The notes beneath the pieces were generated by a model that had not been told where the DNA came from, searched no databases, and saw nothing but the letters and a program-made list of their open reading frames with translations. From Aestuariivita boseongensis (GTDB lineage: Bacteria; Pseudomonadota; Alphaproteobacteria; Rhodobacterales; Rhodobacteraceae): a stretch of 60,419 bases of DNA. The first letter of the stretch is position 1. Each line of letters begins with the position of its first letter. Of this stretch, positions 35,018 to 44,680 are shown piece after piece. The DNA is taken from positions 1-60,419 of the forward strand of contig NZ_JXYH01000021.1 of NCBI RefSeq assembly GCF_001262635.1. Reading direction: 5' to 3'. Both the position numbers and the translations under genes were made by a program.

Positions 35018-36555
35018 CCGCCCAGCGGCGGCGCGCCGCCCTCCGTTGTCTTGCGCGCGATATAGGCTTGCAGTGCCTCGAGCTTGGCGGGATCGGTCGC
35101 GGGCCGCGCATCTTCTGTCAGGATCTGTTGCCAGATGGCGGTGGCGCGCTGGGTTGCATCTTCGCCGCCGCGATCCTCCCATGTGCCGTGATTGGCGAAA
35201 TCGTGGACAAGCGGTGCATAGAATTCGGTTTGATACCGTTCCATCGTGTGGGTTGCGCCGAAGAAATGTCCGCCCGGCTGTACTTCGGCCAGGGCCGAGA
35301 GCCCGCGTGCCGCATCGTCTGCCGGGGTCGGTACGCACAGCTCGGCCACGGATTGCAGTACCTCAAGATCGGTAATGATCTTCTCATAGGATACGGTCAG
35401 ACCCCCTTCCAGCCAGCCTGCGGCGTGCACGATCACCGTGGCCCCTGCCAGCAGGTTGCCCCAGATCCCAAACTGGTTTTCGTTGGCCCCCTGCGCGTCG
35501 CCCAAATTCGCGGCCGATCCGGCAGCCGAACGCCAGGGCAGGCCGATCAGGTCGGCCAGTTGACCGGCACCGACCGAGGCGCGGAAATGCTCGGGCGTGC
35601 CGAAGATCGGCGCGCCGGATTTCATGTCGACATTCGAAGTGAACGTGCCATAGCTGACAGGCGCGCCAGGCTTGGCCAGTTGCGTAAGGGCAATCGCGGC
35701 CAGCGCTTCGGCATGAGACAGGACAAGCGCACCAGCCACCGTGATCGGGGCCATCGCGCCCATCAGGGTAAAGGGTGTGACGATCGACATCTGCCCCCAG
35801 CGGGCAAAATCGATCAGCCCCTGTGCCATGGGCACGTCGATCTGGCGGGGCGAGTTGGTATTGATGATCGTATAGGTATGCGGATTGTCGCGGAATGCGG
35901 CCTCGGCAATGTCGTGGAAATCCATCAGCATTTCGAAACATTGTTCGGCTTGCTGCGTGCCGCGCGCATAGATGAAGGGAAACTTGTCCGACAAGGTCAG
36001 TTGCGCGTCCATGAAGGCGTAATGGCGCAGGTGGATCGGGACGTCTTGCGGCTCGACCGAGGGGCCAAGGATGGGCAGCACGTCGAAATGCTGCACGATC
36101 TGGATGAGTTCACGGAAATTCTGATTGGTGCCGGGACGGCGGCCGCGGATCAGGTCTGTGGCATGGGGCGCACCCGCGCCTGCCATGAAGATCAGCGCGC
36201 CCGGTTCATAGGTGATGTTACGTTCCGGGTTGGCGCAGGTCAGCGTGAAGGATCCCGGCGCGGTCTTCAGCGTCTCGGATACGATATCGCGGCCGATGAA
36301 CACCATGTCGTCGTCATCCGCGCGGGCACCGGCGGCACGGAACAGGGCGCGCGCTTCGGGCAGAAGGATCTTGATGCCCAGGTTTTCCAGCACATGCAGG
36401 GCGTCTTCGTGGATCGCCTGCACCTGATCGTCCGAGAAAAGCCGCATGCGCGGAAACGGGTTGCGCAGGTTGCGGTAATCGACCTTGCGAACGGGCGTGT
36501 CGGCCTCTGCCGTGCGCCGGCGTCGGCCTTTGCGGGCAGGGGCCTGGGATATCAT
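35014..36555 (-). CDS. Trimethylamine methyltransferase (MttB) superfamily protein, non-pyrrolysine type
   Basis: A 513-aa MttB/MtgB-type TIM-barrel methyltransferase. The N-terminus is basic (KGRRRRT); then come FSDDQVQAIHEDALHVLENLGI, GPSVEPQDVPIHLRHYAFMD, TPFTLMGAMAPITVAGALVL and the C-terminal GGHFFGATHTMERYQTEFYAP, all family landmarks. No internal stop is read through, so it lacks the pyrrolysine of true MttB and belongs with glycine-betaine-type or unassigned members. No corrinoid protein or MtgA-like gene is nearby. It overlaps both neighbours by 4 nt. The substrate is probably a quaternary amine, by inference from the DMGDH-like gene. Confidence 0.88.
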   Translation of the reverse strand: MISQAPARKGRRRRTAEADTPVRKVDYRNLRNPFPRMRLFSDDQVQAIHEDALHVLENLGIKILLPEARALFRAAGARADDDDMVFIGRDIVSETLKTAPGSFTLTCANPERNITYEPGALIFMAGAGAPHATDLIRGRRPGTNQNFRELIQIVQHFDVLPILGPSVEPQDVPIHLRHYAFMDAQLTLSDKFPFIYARGTQQAEQCFEMLMDFHDIAEAAFRDNPHTYTIINTNSPRQIDVPMAQGLIDFARWGQMSIVTPFTLMGAMAPITVAGALVLSHAEALAAIALTQLAKPGAPVSYGTFTSNVDMKSGAPIFGTPEHFRASVGAGQLADLIGLPWRSAAGSAANLGDAQGANENQFGIWGNLLAGATVIVHAAGWLEGGLTVSYEKIITDLEVLQSVAELCVPTPADDAARGLSALAEVQPGGHFFGATHTMERYQTEFYAPLVHDFANHGTWEDRGGEDATQRATAIWQQILTEDARPATDPAKLEALQAYIARKTTEGGAPPLGG

Positions 36556-38960
36556 CCGCGCATCGCCTGTCCGTCAGGGTCATAGGGCGAATGGGGGATC
36601 ACGCGCGCTTTGCGTTCGACACCCACGACATGGACGGACAGTTCGGTGCCGGGGGCCTCTTGCGCGGGGTCGACCAGCGCCATGGCCAGCGATTTGCCCA
36701 ATGTGTGCCCATAGCCGCCCGAGGTGACGAACCCCACGCGTTTGCCATTTGCCCATACAGGTTCGAACCCGCTGGCATCGGCGTCACCTGCTTCGACCTC
36801 CAGCGTGACCAGTTTCTTCGCCGGACCGTTGCCGTCGCGTTCAGCAAGCGCGGGTTCGCGTCCGACGAAATCGCCCTTGTTCCAGGCGATCCAGCGGTCC
36901 ATGCCGGTCTCGCCCGGTGTATAGCCTTGGGTGAATTCCGCCGACCAGATGCCAAAGGATTTTTCCAGCCGCAGCGACAGAAGCGCGTTGAAGCCGATTT
37001 CCCTGATGCCCTGATCTTCCCCTGCCTCCAGCAGCATCCGGCGCAGGGTGATGTGATCGCCATAGCGGCAGTTGATCTCGTATCCCAGTTCTCCTGTCAC
37101 GCTCATCCGCGCGACGCGGGCCTGCACAAGGCCGATGTCGAAATCGCCGATCCCCATGAAGGGCAGATCGCCCACCGGACCATCGGTCAGCTTTTCGATG
37201 ACCTTGCGCGCATTCGGCCCGGAGAGGGAGAAGCCGCATATCTCTTCGCCCAGATCGCGGACCTGAACGCCATCTTCCAGATGATCGTTGAACCAGCGCA
37301 TATGCCAGGCGCGCAGATAGTATGACCCCATGATCCACCAGGTGCCATCGCCCCAGTTCATCACGGTCAGATCGCCCTTCAGCCGCCCGGTATGACCCAG
37401 CATTGGCGCCAGTTTTGCCCGGCCCGGTGCAGGGAGTTTGGAGGCCAGCATCTTGTTGAGCCAGGCTTCGGCATTGGGGCCTGAAACCTCATAGCGCGAG
37501 AAGGCCGAGATATCGAGAAGGCCCACCGCCTCGCGCGTGGCCTTGCATTCGGCGGCGACGATATCGTGGGCGTTGGATCGTTTCAGCGTGGGGTTTTCCG
37601 TGAACTCTGGGGAGGGCGCGAAGTACAATGGCACCTCCATATCCCAGCTGACGCCCCAGCGTGCGCCTGCCGCCGTCATGTCAGAGTAGGCCGGCGCGCG
37701 TTTCAGCGGGCGGCCTGCAGGCAGCTGTTCGTTGGGATAGGTCATCACGAAGCGGCGGGAATAGAACTGGCCGGTCGTTTCCTTGATGTACTGCTTGTTC
37801 TCGGCAAATTTGCCGTACCGGGCCACGTCCATTGACCAGGCATCTGCCTCGGGCTCACCATGGATCATCCATTCGGCCAGCGTCTTGCCCACGCCGCCGC
37901 CTTGCAGGAAACCTGCCATCACCGCACAGGCGCACCAGTATCCCAGCTTGCCATCCACCGGACCCACCAGCGGGTTGCCGTCGGGGGAGAAGGTGAAAGC
38001 GCCGTTCACCCAGGTCTTGATGCCGACATCCTGAATGGCGGGGTAACGGGCAAAGCCAAGGGTCAGTTCATTCTCGATCCGGTCGAGCTGTTCCTGGAAC
38101 AGCTCCATCCCGTAATCCCAGGGCGCGCCGTCCATCGCCCAGTGTTCGTGTTCGATCTCGTAAATCCCGACCAGAACGCCCTTCTGGTCCTGCCGCATGT
38201 AGGTGAAGCCCTCCAGATCGACCGTCATGGGCATCTCGAACCCGGCATTGGCCACTTCGGGGATGGTGTCGGTGATCAGGTAATGGTGCTTCAGCGGTGA
38301 TACGGGCAGTTCGATCCCCGCCATGCGCCCAACCTGCTTGGCCCAAAGCCCCGCGGCATTGACCACATGTTCACAGGTGATTGTGCCCTTGTTGGTGATC
38401 ACCTTCCAGCCGTCCCTGGTCTGCTCAAGCGCTTCGACCTTGGTGTGTTCGAAGACTGACGCCCCGCGTTTCTTGGCGGCACCGGCATAGGCATGCACGG
38501 TTCCGGTCGTGTCCAGATAGCCTTCGCGATCTGCCCACATGGCGCCGATTACGCCTTCGGTCGACATGATCGGACAACACTCCTGCGCTTGTTGCGGCGT
38601 CATCAGTTCGCAATCCTCGATCCCGATGGATTGGAAGATTCGATAGGCCGATTGCAGCCATTCCCATCGTTCGGGGGTGGAGGCGAGTGTCAGGCCGCCG
38701 GTCATGTGCAGGCCGATATCCTGTCCCGATTCTTCCTGAATCTCGGACAACAGGTCGATGGTATAGGCCTGCAGCGCTGCCATATTGGGATCTGCGTTCA
38801 GTGCATGAATGCCGCCTGCCGCATGCCAGGAAGACCCTGCCGTCAGGACAGAGCGTTCGATCAGACAGACATCGGACCAGCCGAATTTTGCAAGGTGATA
38901 GAGCACCGATGCCCCCACGACACCGCCACCGATGACCACGACCCTGTAGTGAGACTTCAT
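36552..38960 (-). CDS. Dimethylglycine/sarcosine dehydrogenase-like FAD-GcvT fusion protein
   Basis: An 802-aa protein. Residues 1-~370 are a DAO-type FAD domain (VVVIGGGVVGASVLYHLAKFG) with a probable covalent-FAD histidine at residue 46 in GSSWHAAGG. Residues ~420-800 are a GcvT-like tetrahydrofolate domain (GLLDISAFSRYEVSGPNA, GELGYEINCRYGD). Enzymes of this build oxidise dimethylglycine or sarcosine and pass the methyl carbon to THF as 5,10-methylene-THF. It is first in the operon, with divergent promoters at 38961-39201. The exact N-methyl substrate cannot be told. Confidence 0.9.
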   Translation of the reverse strand: MKSHYRVVVIGGGVVGASVLYHLAKFGWSDVCLIERSVLTAGSSWHAAGGIHALNADPNMAALQAYTIDLLSEIQEESGQDIGLHMTGGLTLASTPERWEWLQSAYRIFQSIGIEDCELMTPQQAQECCPIMSTEGVIGAMWADREGYLDTTGTVHAYAGAAKKRGASVFEHTKVEALEQTRDGWKVITNKGTITCEHVVNAAGLWAKQVGRMAGIELPVSPLKHHYLITDTIPEVANAGFEMPMTVDLEGFTYMRQDQKGVLVGIYEIEHEHWAMDGAPWDYGMELFQEQLDRIENELTLGFARYPAIQDVGIKTWVNGAFTFSPDGNPLVGPVDGKLGYWCACAVMAGFLQGGGVGKTLAEWMIHGEPEADAWSMDVARYGKFAENKQYIKETTGQFYSRRFVMTYPNEQLPAGRPLKRAPAYSDMTAAGARWGVSWDMEVPLYFAPSPEFTENPTLKRSNAHDIVAAECKATREAVGLLDISAFSRYEVSGPNAEAWLNKMLASKLPAPGRAKLAPMLGHTGRLKGDLTVMNWGDGTWWIMGSYYLRAWHMRWFNDHLEDGVQVRDLGEEICGFSLSGPNARKVIEKLTDGPVGDLPFMGIGDFDIGLVQARVARMSVTGELGYEINCRYGDHITLRRMLLEAGEDQGIREIGFNALLSLRLEKSFGIWSAEFTQGYTPGETGMDRWIAWNKGDFVGREPALAERDGNGPAKKLVTLEVEAGDADASGFEPVWANGKRVGFVTSGGYGHTLGKSLAMALVDPAQEAPGTELSVHVVGVERKARVIPHSPYDPDGQAMRG

Positions 38961-39201
38961 CGCGGACCCTCCCAGATCACGTATTTTCTTTACGTAAGCG
39001 CGGGGTTTTGAGTCTGTCTAGACATTTGTGTCCAGAGCCGGGGATTTTCGAGATTCCGCCGTTCCAAGCGACCAGTCAAAGAGGCCCGCGAACCTTCAAA
39101 GGACCGCATGTCAATACTTCAAACCTGAAACTTTAAGCTTGAAATAAATTTCCCTGTCGTTACGCTCTGTCCAAACTGCCAACCACAATGGGGAGTGTGC
39201 C
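38961..39201. promoter_or_regulatory. Divergent promoter region with candidate operators for the TetR and MarR regulators
   Basis: The 241-nt region separates two oppositely transcribed catabolic operons. Palindromes seen are TTACGTAA (38990-38997), TGTCTAGACA (39015-39024) overlapping GACA-TTTG-TGTC (39021-39032), and the imperfect dyad CTTTAAG-CTTGAAA (39131-39144) nearest the plus-strand operon. The first two sites would suit the TetR regulator, and the last the MarR regulator, going by position only. No gene was found here. Confidence 0.5.
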
Positions 39202-41496
39202 GTGAAAGCGCTGTGTCTGGGCGGTGGTCCCGCCGGTCTTTATTTCGCCATCACGCTGAAACTGCGCCAGCCCGATGCGCAGGTCACGGTTCTGGAACGC
39301 AACCGCCCTGATGACACGTTCGGCTGGGGCGTCGTGCTGTCAGACGAAACGCTGGAGAACCTGGAAAAGAATGACCCGGTCAGCGCCGCGTCGATCCGCA
39401 AGAATTTCGCTTACTGGGATGATATCGCGCTTCATCATCAGGGCCAGAAGCTGGTGTCCTCGGGCCATGGGTTCTGCGGGATCGGACGCAAGAAGCTGCT
39501 TTTGCTGTTGCAGGAGCGCGCGCGCGAGCTGGGCGTGGAGATGCGGTTCGAGACTGAAGTCGAAAGCGCCTCGGCCTATATGGATGACTATGACATCGTC
39601 GTGGCGGCAGACGGCCTGAATTCGAAAACGCGGATGGAATTCAAGGACGCGTTCAAGCCTGATATCGATGTGCGCAAATGCTATTTCATGTGGATGGGGA
39701 CGCATCAGAAATTTGACGATGCCTTCACCTTCATCTTTGAAAAGACCGACAAGGGCTGGATCTGGGTCCATGCCTATCAATTTGACGATGACACAGCGAC
39801 TTTCCTTGTGGAATGCGGGCCGGAGACCTTCGAGGCCTTTGGCTTTGGCGAGATGACGCAGGAAGAAACCATCGCCACCTGTGAAGAGATCTTCAAGGAT
39901 TACCTCGACGGTCATTCCCTGATGACCAATGCCAACCACATTCGCGGCTCGGCCTGGATCCAGTTCCCGCGCGTGCTCTGCGAAAAATGGGCGCATAAGA
40001 ACGTGGTTCTCTTGGGCGATGCCTCCGCCACGGCGCATTTCTCCATCGGCTCGGGGACGAAACTGGCGATGGAAAGCGCCTCGGCGCTGGCGCATCTGGT
40101 GACCGATGAGCCGACGCTGGAAAAGGCGTTTGAGCGATATGAGGATGAACGGCGCCTCGAAGTGCTGCGGCTGCAATCGGCGGCGCGCAACTCGCTGGAA
40201 TGGTTCGAGGATGTGGAGCGCTATCTGGAGCTGGATCCGGTTCAGCTGAACTATTCCATGCTGACCCGGTCACAACGGATCAGTCACGAGAACCTGCGCG
40301 AGCGGGACCCCAAATGGCTGGAAAGCGCCGAACGGTGGTTCCAGACCCGCGCAGGCGTTGGTCCGAATGAGCCGGTGCGCGCACCGATGTTCGCCCCCTT
40401 CAAACTGCGCGAGATGGAGTTGACCAATCGCGTCGTCGTCTCCCCCATGGCGCAATATAAGGCCGTCGATGGCGCGCCCACGGATTGGCATCTGATCCAT
40501 TATGGCGAACGCGCCAAAGGCGGCGCTGGGCTGGTTTACACCGAGATGACATGCGTGAGCGACACGGGCAGGATCACACCGGGCTGCCCCGGCCTGTACG
40601 CGCCGGAACATGAGGCCGCGTGGACACGTCTGACCGATTTCGTGCACGCCGAAACGGATGCCAAAATCTGCTGCCAGATCGGGCACTCCGGGCGCAAGGG
40701 GTCGACCCAGCTGGGCTGGGAGGTGATGGATGCGCCGCTCAAGGATGGGAATTGGGAGTTGATTTCGGCCTCCCCCATCCCGTGGTCGCCCGACAATGCG
40801 GTGCCTCGTGAAATGACGCGCGCCGATATGGATGAGGTCACACAGCAATTTGCCGATGCCGCTGCCATGGCCGAGCGGGCCGGGTTCGACATGATCGAAC
40901 TGCACGCGGCCCATGGCTATCTGATTTCGTCCTTCATCTCGCCCGTCTCGAATGTGCGCACGGATGAATATGGGGGCAGCCTGGAAAACCGCATGCGCTA
41001 TCCGCTGGAAGTCTTCAACGCGATGCGCGCGGTCTGGCCGGATCACAAACCCATGTCTGTTCGGATTTCGGCCAATGACTGGGTGGGCGAGGATGGCGTG
41101 ACCCCCGAAGAGGCCGTGCAGATCGCCAAGATGTTCTCGGACGCGGGTGCGGATATCGTCGATGTGTCTGCAGGCCAAACCACCATCGAGGCGCAACCGG
41201 TCTATGGCCGGATGTTCCAGACGCCATTCTCGGACCGGATCCGGAACGAGGCGGGCATTCACACGATGGCCGTAGGGAATATTTACGAGCCGGATCACGT
41301 CAACTCGATCCTGCTGGCGGGTCGCGCCGATCTGGTCTGCCTGGCGCGGCCACATCTGGCCGATCCCTACTGGACACTGCGCGCCGGGACCGAGATCGGG
41401 GATCGTCTGGCCGTCTGGCCCAAACCTTATGAGGCCGGCCGCGATCAGATGTGGCGTCTGGCCGACAAAGCCCAGGCCGAGGAGATCCGCGCATGA
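39202..41496 (+). CDS. Bifunctional aryl-CoA monooxygenase/OYE-type reductase (2-aminobenzoyl-CoA or salicylyl-CoA type)
   Basis: A 764-aa fusion. Residues 1-~385 form a class A flavin monooxygenase ([17 protein letters not shown], the DG motif [13 protein letters not shown], and the second FAD motif [18 protein letters not shown]). Residues ~395-764 form an Old Yellow Enzyme-type FMN domain ([50 protein letters not shown]). This architecture is known for 2-aminobenzoyl-CoA monooxygenase/reductase and salicylyl-CoA 5-hydroxylase: it hydroxylates and reduces the ring of the CoA thioester. It is first in a 14-gene operon. The neighbouring RidA gene slightly favours the amino substrate. Confidence 0.92.
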   Translation: MKALCLGGGPAGLYFAITLKLRQPDAQVTVLERNRPDDTFGWGVVLSDETLENLEKNDPVSAASIRKNFAYWDDIALHHQGQKLVSSGHGFCGIGRKKLLLLLQERARELGVEMRFETEVESASAYMDDYDIVVAADGLNSKTRMEFKDAFKPDIDVRKCYFMWMGTHQKFDDAFTFIFEKTDKGWIWVHAYQFDDDTATFLVECGPETFEAFGFGEMTQEETIATCEEIFKDYLDGHSLMTNANHIRGSAWIQFPRVLCEKWAHKNVVLLGDASATAHFSIGSGTKLAMESASALAHLVTDEPTLEKAFERYEDERRLEVLRLQSAARNSLEWFEDVERYLELDPVQLNYSMLTRSQRISHENLRERDPKWLESAERWFQTRAGVGPNEPVRAPMFAPFKLREMELTNRVVVSPMAQYKAVDGAPTDWHLIHYGERAKGGAGLVYTEMTCVSDTGRITPGCPGLYAPEHEAAWTRLTDFVHAETDAKICCQIGHSGRKGSTQLGWEVMDAPLKDGNWELISASPIPWSPDNAVPREMTRADMDEVTQQFADAAAMAERAGFDMIELHAAHGYLISSFISPVSNVRTDEYGGSLENRMRYPLEVFNAMRAVWPDHKPMSVRISANDWVGEDGVTPEEAVQIAKMFSDAGADIVDVSAGQTTIEAQPVYGRMFQTPFSDRIRNEAGIHTMAVGNIYEPDHVNSILLAGRADLVCLARPHLADPYWTLRAGTEIGDRLAVWPKPYEAGRDQMWRLADKAQAEEIRA

Positions 41497-42212
41497 GGCG
41501 CGTTCTGGTCACCGGCGGCGGGTCCGGGATCGGCCGGGCCATCGCCCGCGATTTTGCCGCCGCGGGCGATCAGGTCGTGATTTCAGGCCGCCGTCTGGAT
41601 GCCTTGGAGGAAACCGATGACGGGCGCGGGATGGAGTGCCGCGTCGCCGATGTCACGGATGAGGCGCAGGTGGCTGCCCTCTTCGACAAGCCCTTCGATG
41701 TGGTTGTGGCGAATGCCGGGATCGCGCCGGGCGGGCCTGTCGCCAAGACCACGCTTGAAGCATGGGAGCAGACCTTGCGCGTCAACATGACCGGCGTGTT
41801 CCTGACCTTCCGCGAGGCGCTGCGCGAGATGGGCTCGGGGGGGCGGCTCATTGCCATGGCCTCGACCGCCAGCCTGCAGGGCGGGGCGAATATCGCGCCT
41901 TATGTTGCCTCGAAACACGGGGTTCTGGGGCTTGTCCGGTCGCTGGCCATCGAAGTTGCCCGGCAGGGGATCACCTGCAACGCGGTTTGCCCCGGTTTTG
42001 TCGATACCGAGATTGCCCAGAACGCAGTGCAGAACGTGATGAACCGTATGAACCTGGATTACGACACGGCGGCTTCCAAGCTTGTTGGTCGTAATCCGAT
42101 GAAGCGCATGATCACGCCGGACGAGGTGGTTGCGGCGGTCCGCTTCCTTGCCTCCGAAGACGCCACGATGATCAATGGCCATGCGCTGAGCGTGTCAGGG
42201 GGGGAGATATGA
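41493..42212 (+). CDS. Short-chain dehydrogenase/reductase
   Basis: A 239-aa SDR. The cofactor motif [18 protein letters not shown] ([11 protein letters not shown]), catalytic Ser ([11 protein letters not shown]) and YxxxK (APYVASKHG) are all present. It overlaps the monooxygenase stop by 4 nt. In this operon it would oxidise a 3-hydroxyacyl-CoA-like intermediate after ring reduction, in place of a classical HAD-type dehydrogenase; that role is inference. Confidence 0.9.
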   Translation: MRRVLVTGGGSGIGRAIARDFAAAGDQVVISGRRLDALEETDDGRGMECRVADVTDEAQVAALFDKPFDVVVANAGIAPGGPVAKTTLEAWEQTLRVNMTGVFLTFREALREMGSGGRLIAMASTASLQGGANIAPYVASKHGVLGLVRSLAIEVARQGITCNAVCPGFVDTEIAQNAVQNVMNRMNLDYDTAASKLVGRNPMKRMITPDEVVAAVRFLASEDATMINGHALSVSGGEI

Positions 42213-42685
42213 CGCTGGCCCCGGATCGGTCTCGGATCGAGCCCGACAGCAAGTCGCGCTTGCGGCTGTGGCTGCGGCTTTTGCGGGTGACCCGCAGCAT
42301 CGAAAGCGATCTGCGCGAAAAGCTGCGGCTGGATCATGGCACAACGCTGCCTCGGTTCGATGTGATGGCCGCGCTGTCGCGGCATCGCGATGGGCTGAAG
42401 ATGTCGGAACTGTCGGGCGTGCTGCGGGTGTCGAATGGCAATGTCACCGGAATTATCGAGCGGTTGGTGGACGAGGGCTTTGTCCAGCGCGCGGCGGTTG
42501 AGGGGGACAGGCGCGCCTCGGCCGTGCGGCTGACAGCCAAGGGCGAAGAAGAATTCGCGCGGCAGGCGGCGGAGCATGAGGCCTGGATCAACGACGCGCT
42601 GTCGGGGTTGGACGCGCAAGAGGCGCAGGAGATGGCTGACCGCCTGAGCGCATTGATGAAAGAAGGGGAGCGTCATGGCGCATGA
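42209..42685 (+). CDS. MarR-family transcriptional regulator
   Basis: A 158-aa winged-helix protein. The recognition region reads [40 protein letters not shown] and the wing [23 protein letters not shown]. It overlaps the SDR stop by 4 nt and the hydratase start by 11 nt. MarR regulators in aromatic CoA pathways usually repress their own operon until a CoA-thioester intermediate binds. The dyad at 39131-39144 is a candidate site. Confidence 0.92.
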   Translation: MTLAPDRSRIEPDSKSRLRLWLRLLRVTRSIESDLREKLRLDHGTTLPRFDVMAALSRHRDGLKMSELSGVLRVSNGNVTGIIERLVDEGFVQRAAVEGDRRASAVRLTAKGEEEFARQAAEHEAWINDALSGLDAQEAQEMADRLSALMKEGERHGA

Positions 42686-43475
42686 GACCACACATTTTCT
42701 GAGCCGGGTGGAGAACGGCATCGCGACCGTGTCGCTGAACCGGCCCGACCGGAAGAACCCGTTGACCTTCGACAGCTATGCCGAGCTGCGCGATTGGTTC
42801 CGGGCACTGGTTTATGATGATGAGATCAAGGCGGTGGTCTTTGCCTCGAACGGCGGCAATTTCAGCTCGGGTGGTGATGTGCATGACATCATCGGCCCGC
42901 TCACCCGGATGAACATGAAGGAACTCTTGCAGTTCACCCGCATGACCGGCGATCTGGTCAAGGCGATGGTGAATTGCGGCAAGCCGGTGATCGCGGCGAT
43001 TGACGGCATCTGCGTGGGCGCGGGCGCGATCATCGCGATGGCCTCGGATCTGCGGATCGGCACGCCCGAGGCGAAGACGGCGTTTCTGTTCACACGAGTG
43101 GGCTTGGCCGGCTGCGACATGGGCGCTTGTGCGATCCTGCCGCGGATTATCGGGCAGGGACGTGCGGCGGAGCTTTTGTACACCGGGCGGTCGATGAGTG
43201 CCGAAGAGGGCGAGCGCTGGGGGTTCTTCAACAAGCTTGTGACCGCAGACGCGCTGGAGGCGGAGGCACAGCAATGGGCCGAACGCATCGCCGCTGGCCC
43301 CAACTTCGCGCATATGATGACCAAGACCATGCTGGCGCAGGAATGGTCTATGTCGATCGAACAGGCCATCGAGGCCGAGGCGCAGGCTCAGGCGATCTGC
43401 ATGCAGACGGGCGATTTCGAACGCGCCTACAACGCCTTTGTCGCCAAGGAAAAACCTGTCTTTGAGGGGGACTGA
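42675..43475 (+). CDS. Enoyl-CoA hydratase/isomerase family protein
   Basis: A 266-aa crotonase-fold protein. Oxyanion-hole segments [14 protein letters not shown] (near residue 60) and [21 protein letters not shown] (near residue 105) are clear. The usual glutamate-bearing loop is replaced by [20 protein letters not shown], so the chemistry may differ from simple hydration, for example ring opening or hydrolysis of a cyclic ketone CoA ester. It belongs to the aryl-CoA operon. Confidence 0.88.
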   Translation: MAHETTHFLSRVENGIATVSLNRPDRKNPLTFDSYAELRDWFRALVYDDEIKAVVFASNGGNFSSGGDVHDIIGPLTRMNMKELLQFTRMTGDLVKAMVNCGKPVIAAIDGICVGAGAIIAMASDLRIGTPEAKTAFLFTRVGLAGCDMGACAILPRIIGQGRAAELLYTGRSMSAEEGERWGFFNKLVTADALEAEAQQWAERIAAGPNFAHMMTKTMLAQEWSMSIEQAIEAEAQAQAICMQTGDFERAYNAFVAKEKPVFEGD

Positions 43476-43524
43476 GCGGTGGATTTCCGTATTTGGAAAG
43501 AGAAGAAGACAGGGGCGCGCCAAA

Positions 43525-44667
43525 ATGCCTGATCGCAGCTTCCTCGACTGGCCGTTTTTTGACGACCGCCACCGCGCATTGGCCGAAGCGCTGGATGATT
43601 GGGCGGCCAAGCATTTGCCCGTCGATCACGCGGATGTGGACGCGGCCTGCCGGTCGCTGGTGGCGGATCTGGGGCGCGGGGGCTGGTTGCGGCATACGGG
43701 CGGCGATCTGGATGTGCGCACGCTTTGCCTGATCCGGGAGACCTTGGCGCGCCATGATGGGCTGGCGGATTTTTCCTTTGCCATGCAAGGGCTTGGGACA
43801 GGCGCGATTTCGCTTTTCGGCGATGACGAGCAGAAGCAGTGGCTGGAGAAGACGCGTACAGGGAAGGCGATTTCGGCCTTTGCGCTGACAGAGCCTCGGT
43901 CCGGATCGGACGTGGCGAACTCCACCATGACGGCCGAACGGGACGGCAATGGCTTTGTCCTGAACGGCGAGAAGACCTGGATTTCGAACGGCGGGATCGC
44001 GGATGTCTATACGCTTTTCGCCCGCACAGGGGAGGCACCCGGCGCCAAGGGGCTGTCGGCCTTCGTGGTGACGCCGGATCTGCCGGGGTTCGAGGTGGTC
44101 GAACGGCTGGACACCATCGCGCCGCACCCGCTGGCAACGCTCCGGTTCACAGATGTGAAGATCCCTGCAGGCGCGATGATCGGCCAGCCCGGGCAGGGCT
44201 TTGCGATTGCGATGTCGGTTCTGGATGTCTTCCGTTCCACCGTTGCCGCCGCCGCGCTGGGCTTTGCACGCCGCGCTTTGGATGAGGCGGTGCAGCGTGT
44301 CACTACTCGCGAGGTGCAGGGTGCGCCACTGGCCGATTTGCAGATGGTTCAGGCTCATATCGCCGATATGGCGGTTGAGATCGACGCCAGTGCTCTGCTG
44401 ATCTATCGCGCCGCGTGGATGAAGGATCAGGGCGCGCCGCGTGTGACGCGGGAGGCTGCGATGGCCAAGCTGCATGCCACTGAGGCCGCACAGCGCGTGA
44501 TCGATGCGGCGGTGCAGTTGCATGGCGGGGACGGGGTGCGTTCGGGTGAGATCGTCGAGAGCCTCTATCGCGAGATCCGTGCGCTCAGGATTTATGAAGG
44601 CGCCACCGATGTGCAAAAGGTGGTGATCGCGCGTCAGACCTTGGGCGCCTTGGCAAAAGACAGGTAA
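43525..44667 (+). CDS. Acyl-CoA dehydrogenase
   Basis: A 380-aa flavoprotein dehydrogenase. Marks are [20 protein letters not shown] (substrate/FAD loop), [20 protein letters not shown], and the C-terminal [20 protein letters not shown] and [20 protein letters not shown] with the catalytic glutamate in IYEGAT. It introduces a double bond in a CoA thioester, as needed after ring reduction or opening in this pathway. The start at 43525 follows AGGGG; a longer frame from 43438 overlaps the hydratase gene. Confidence 0.92.
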   Translation: MPDRSFLDWPFFDDRHRALAEALDDWAAKHLPVDHADVDAACRSLVADLGRGGWLRHTGGDLDVRTLCLIRETLARHDGLADFSFAMQGLGTGAISLFGDDEQKQWLEKTRTGKAISAFALTEPRSGSDVANSTMTAERDGNGFVLNGEKTWISNGGIADVYTLFARTGEAPGAKGLSAFVVTPDLPGFEVVERLDTIAPHPLATLRFTDVKIPAGAMIGQPGQGFAIAMSVLDVFRSTVAAAALGFARRALDEAVQRVTTREVQGAPLADLQMVQAHIADMAVEIDASALLIYRAAWMKDQGAPRVTREAAMAKLHATEAAQRVIDAAVQLHGGDGVRSGEIVESLYREIRALRIYEGATDVQKVVIARQTLGALAKDR

Positions 44668-44680
44668 TCGGGGGAAAGAC

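Noticed and set aside
35014-36555. Possible pyrrolysine-containing MttB
   Set aside because: The frame is open over the full family length with no in-frame UAG, so no pyrrolysine is needed.
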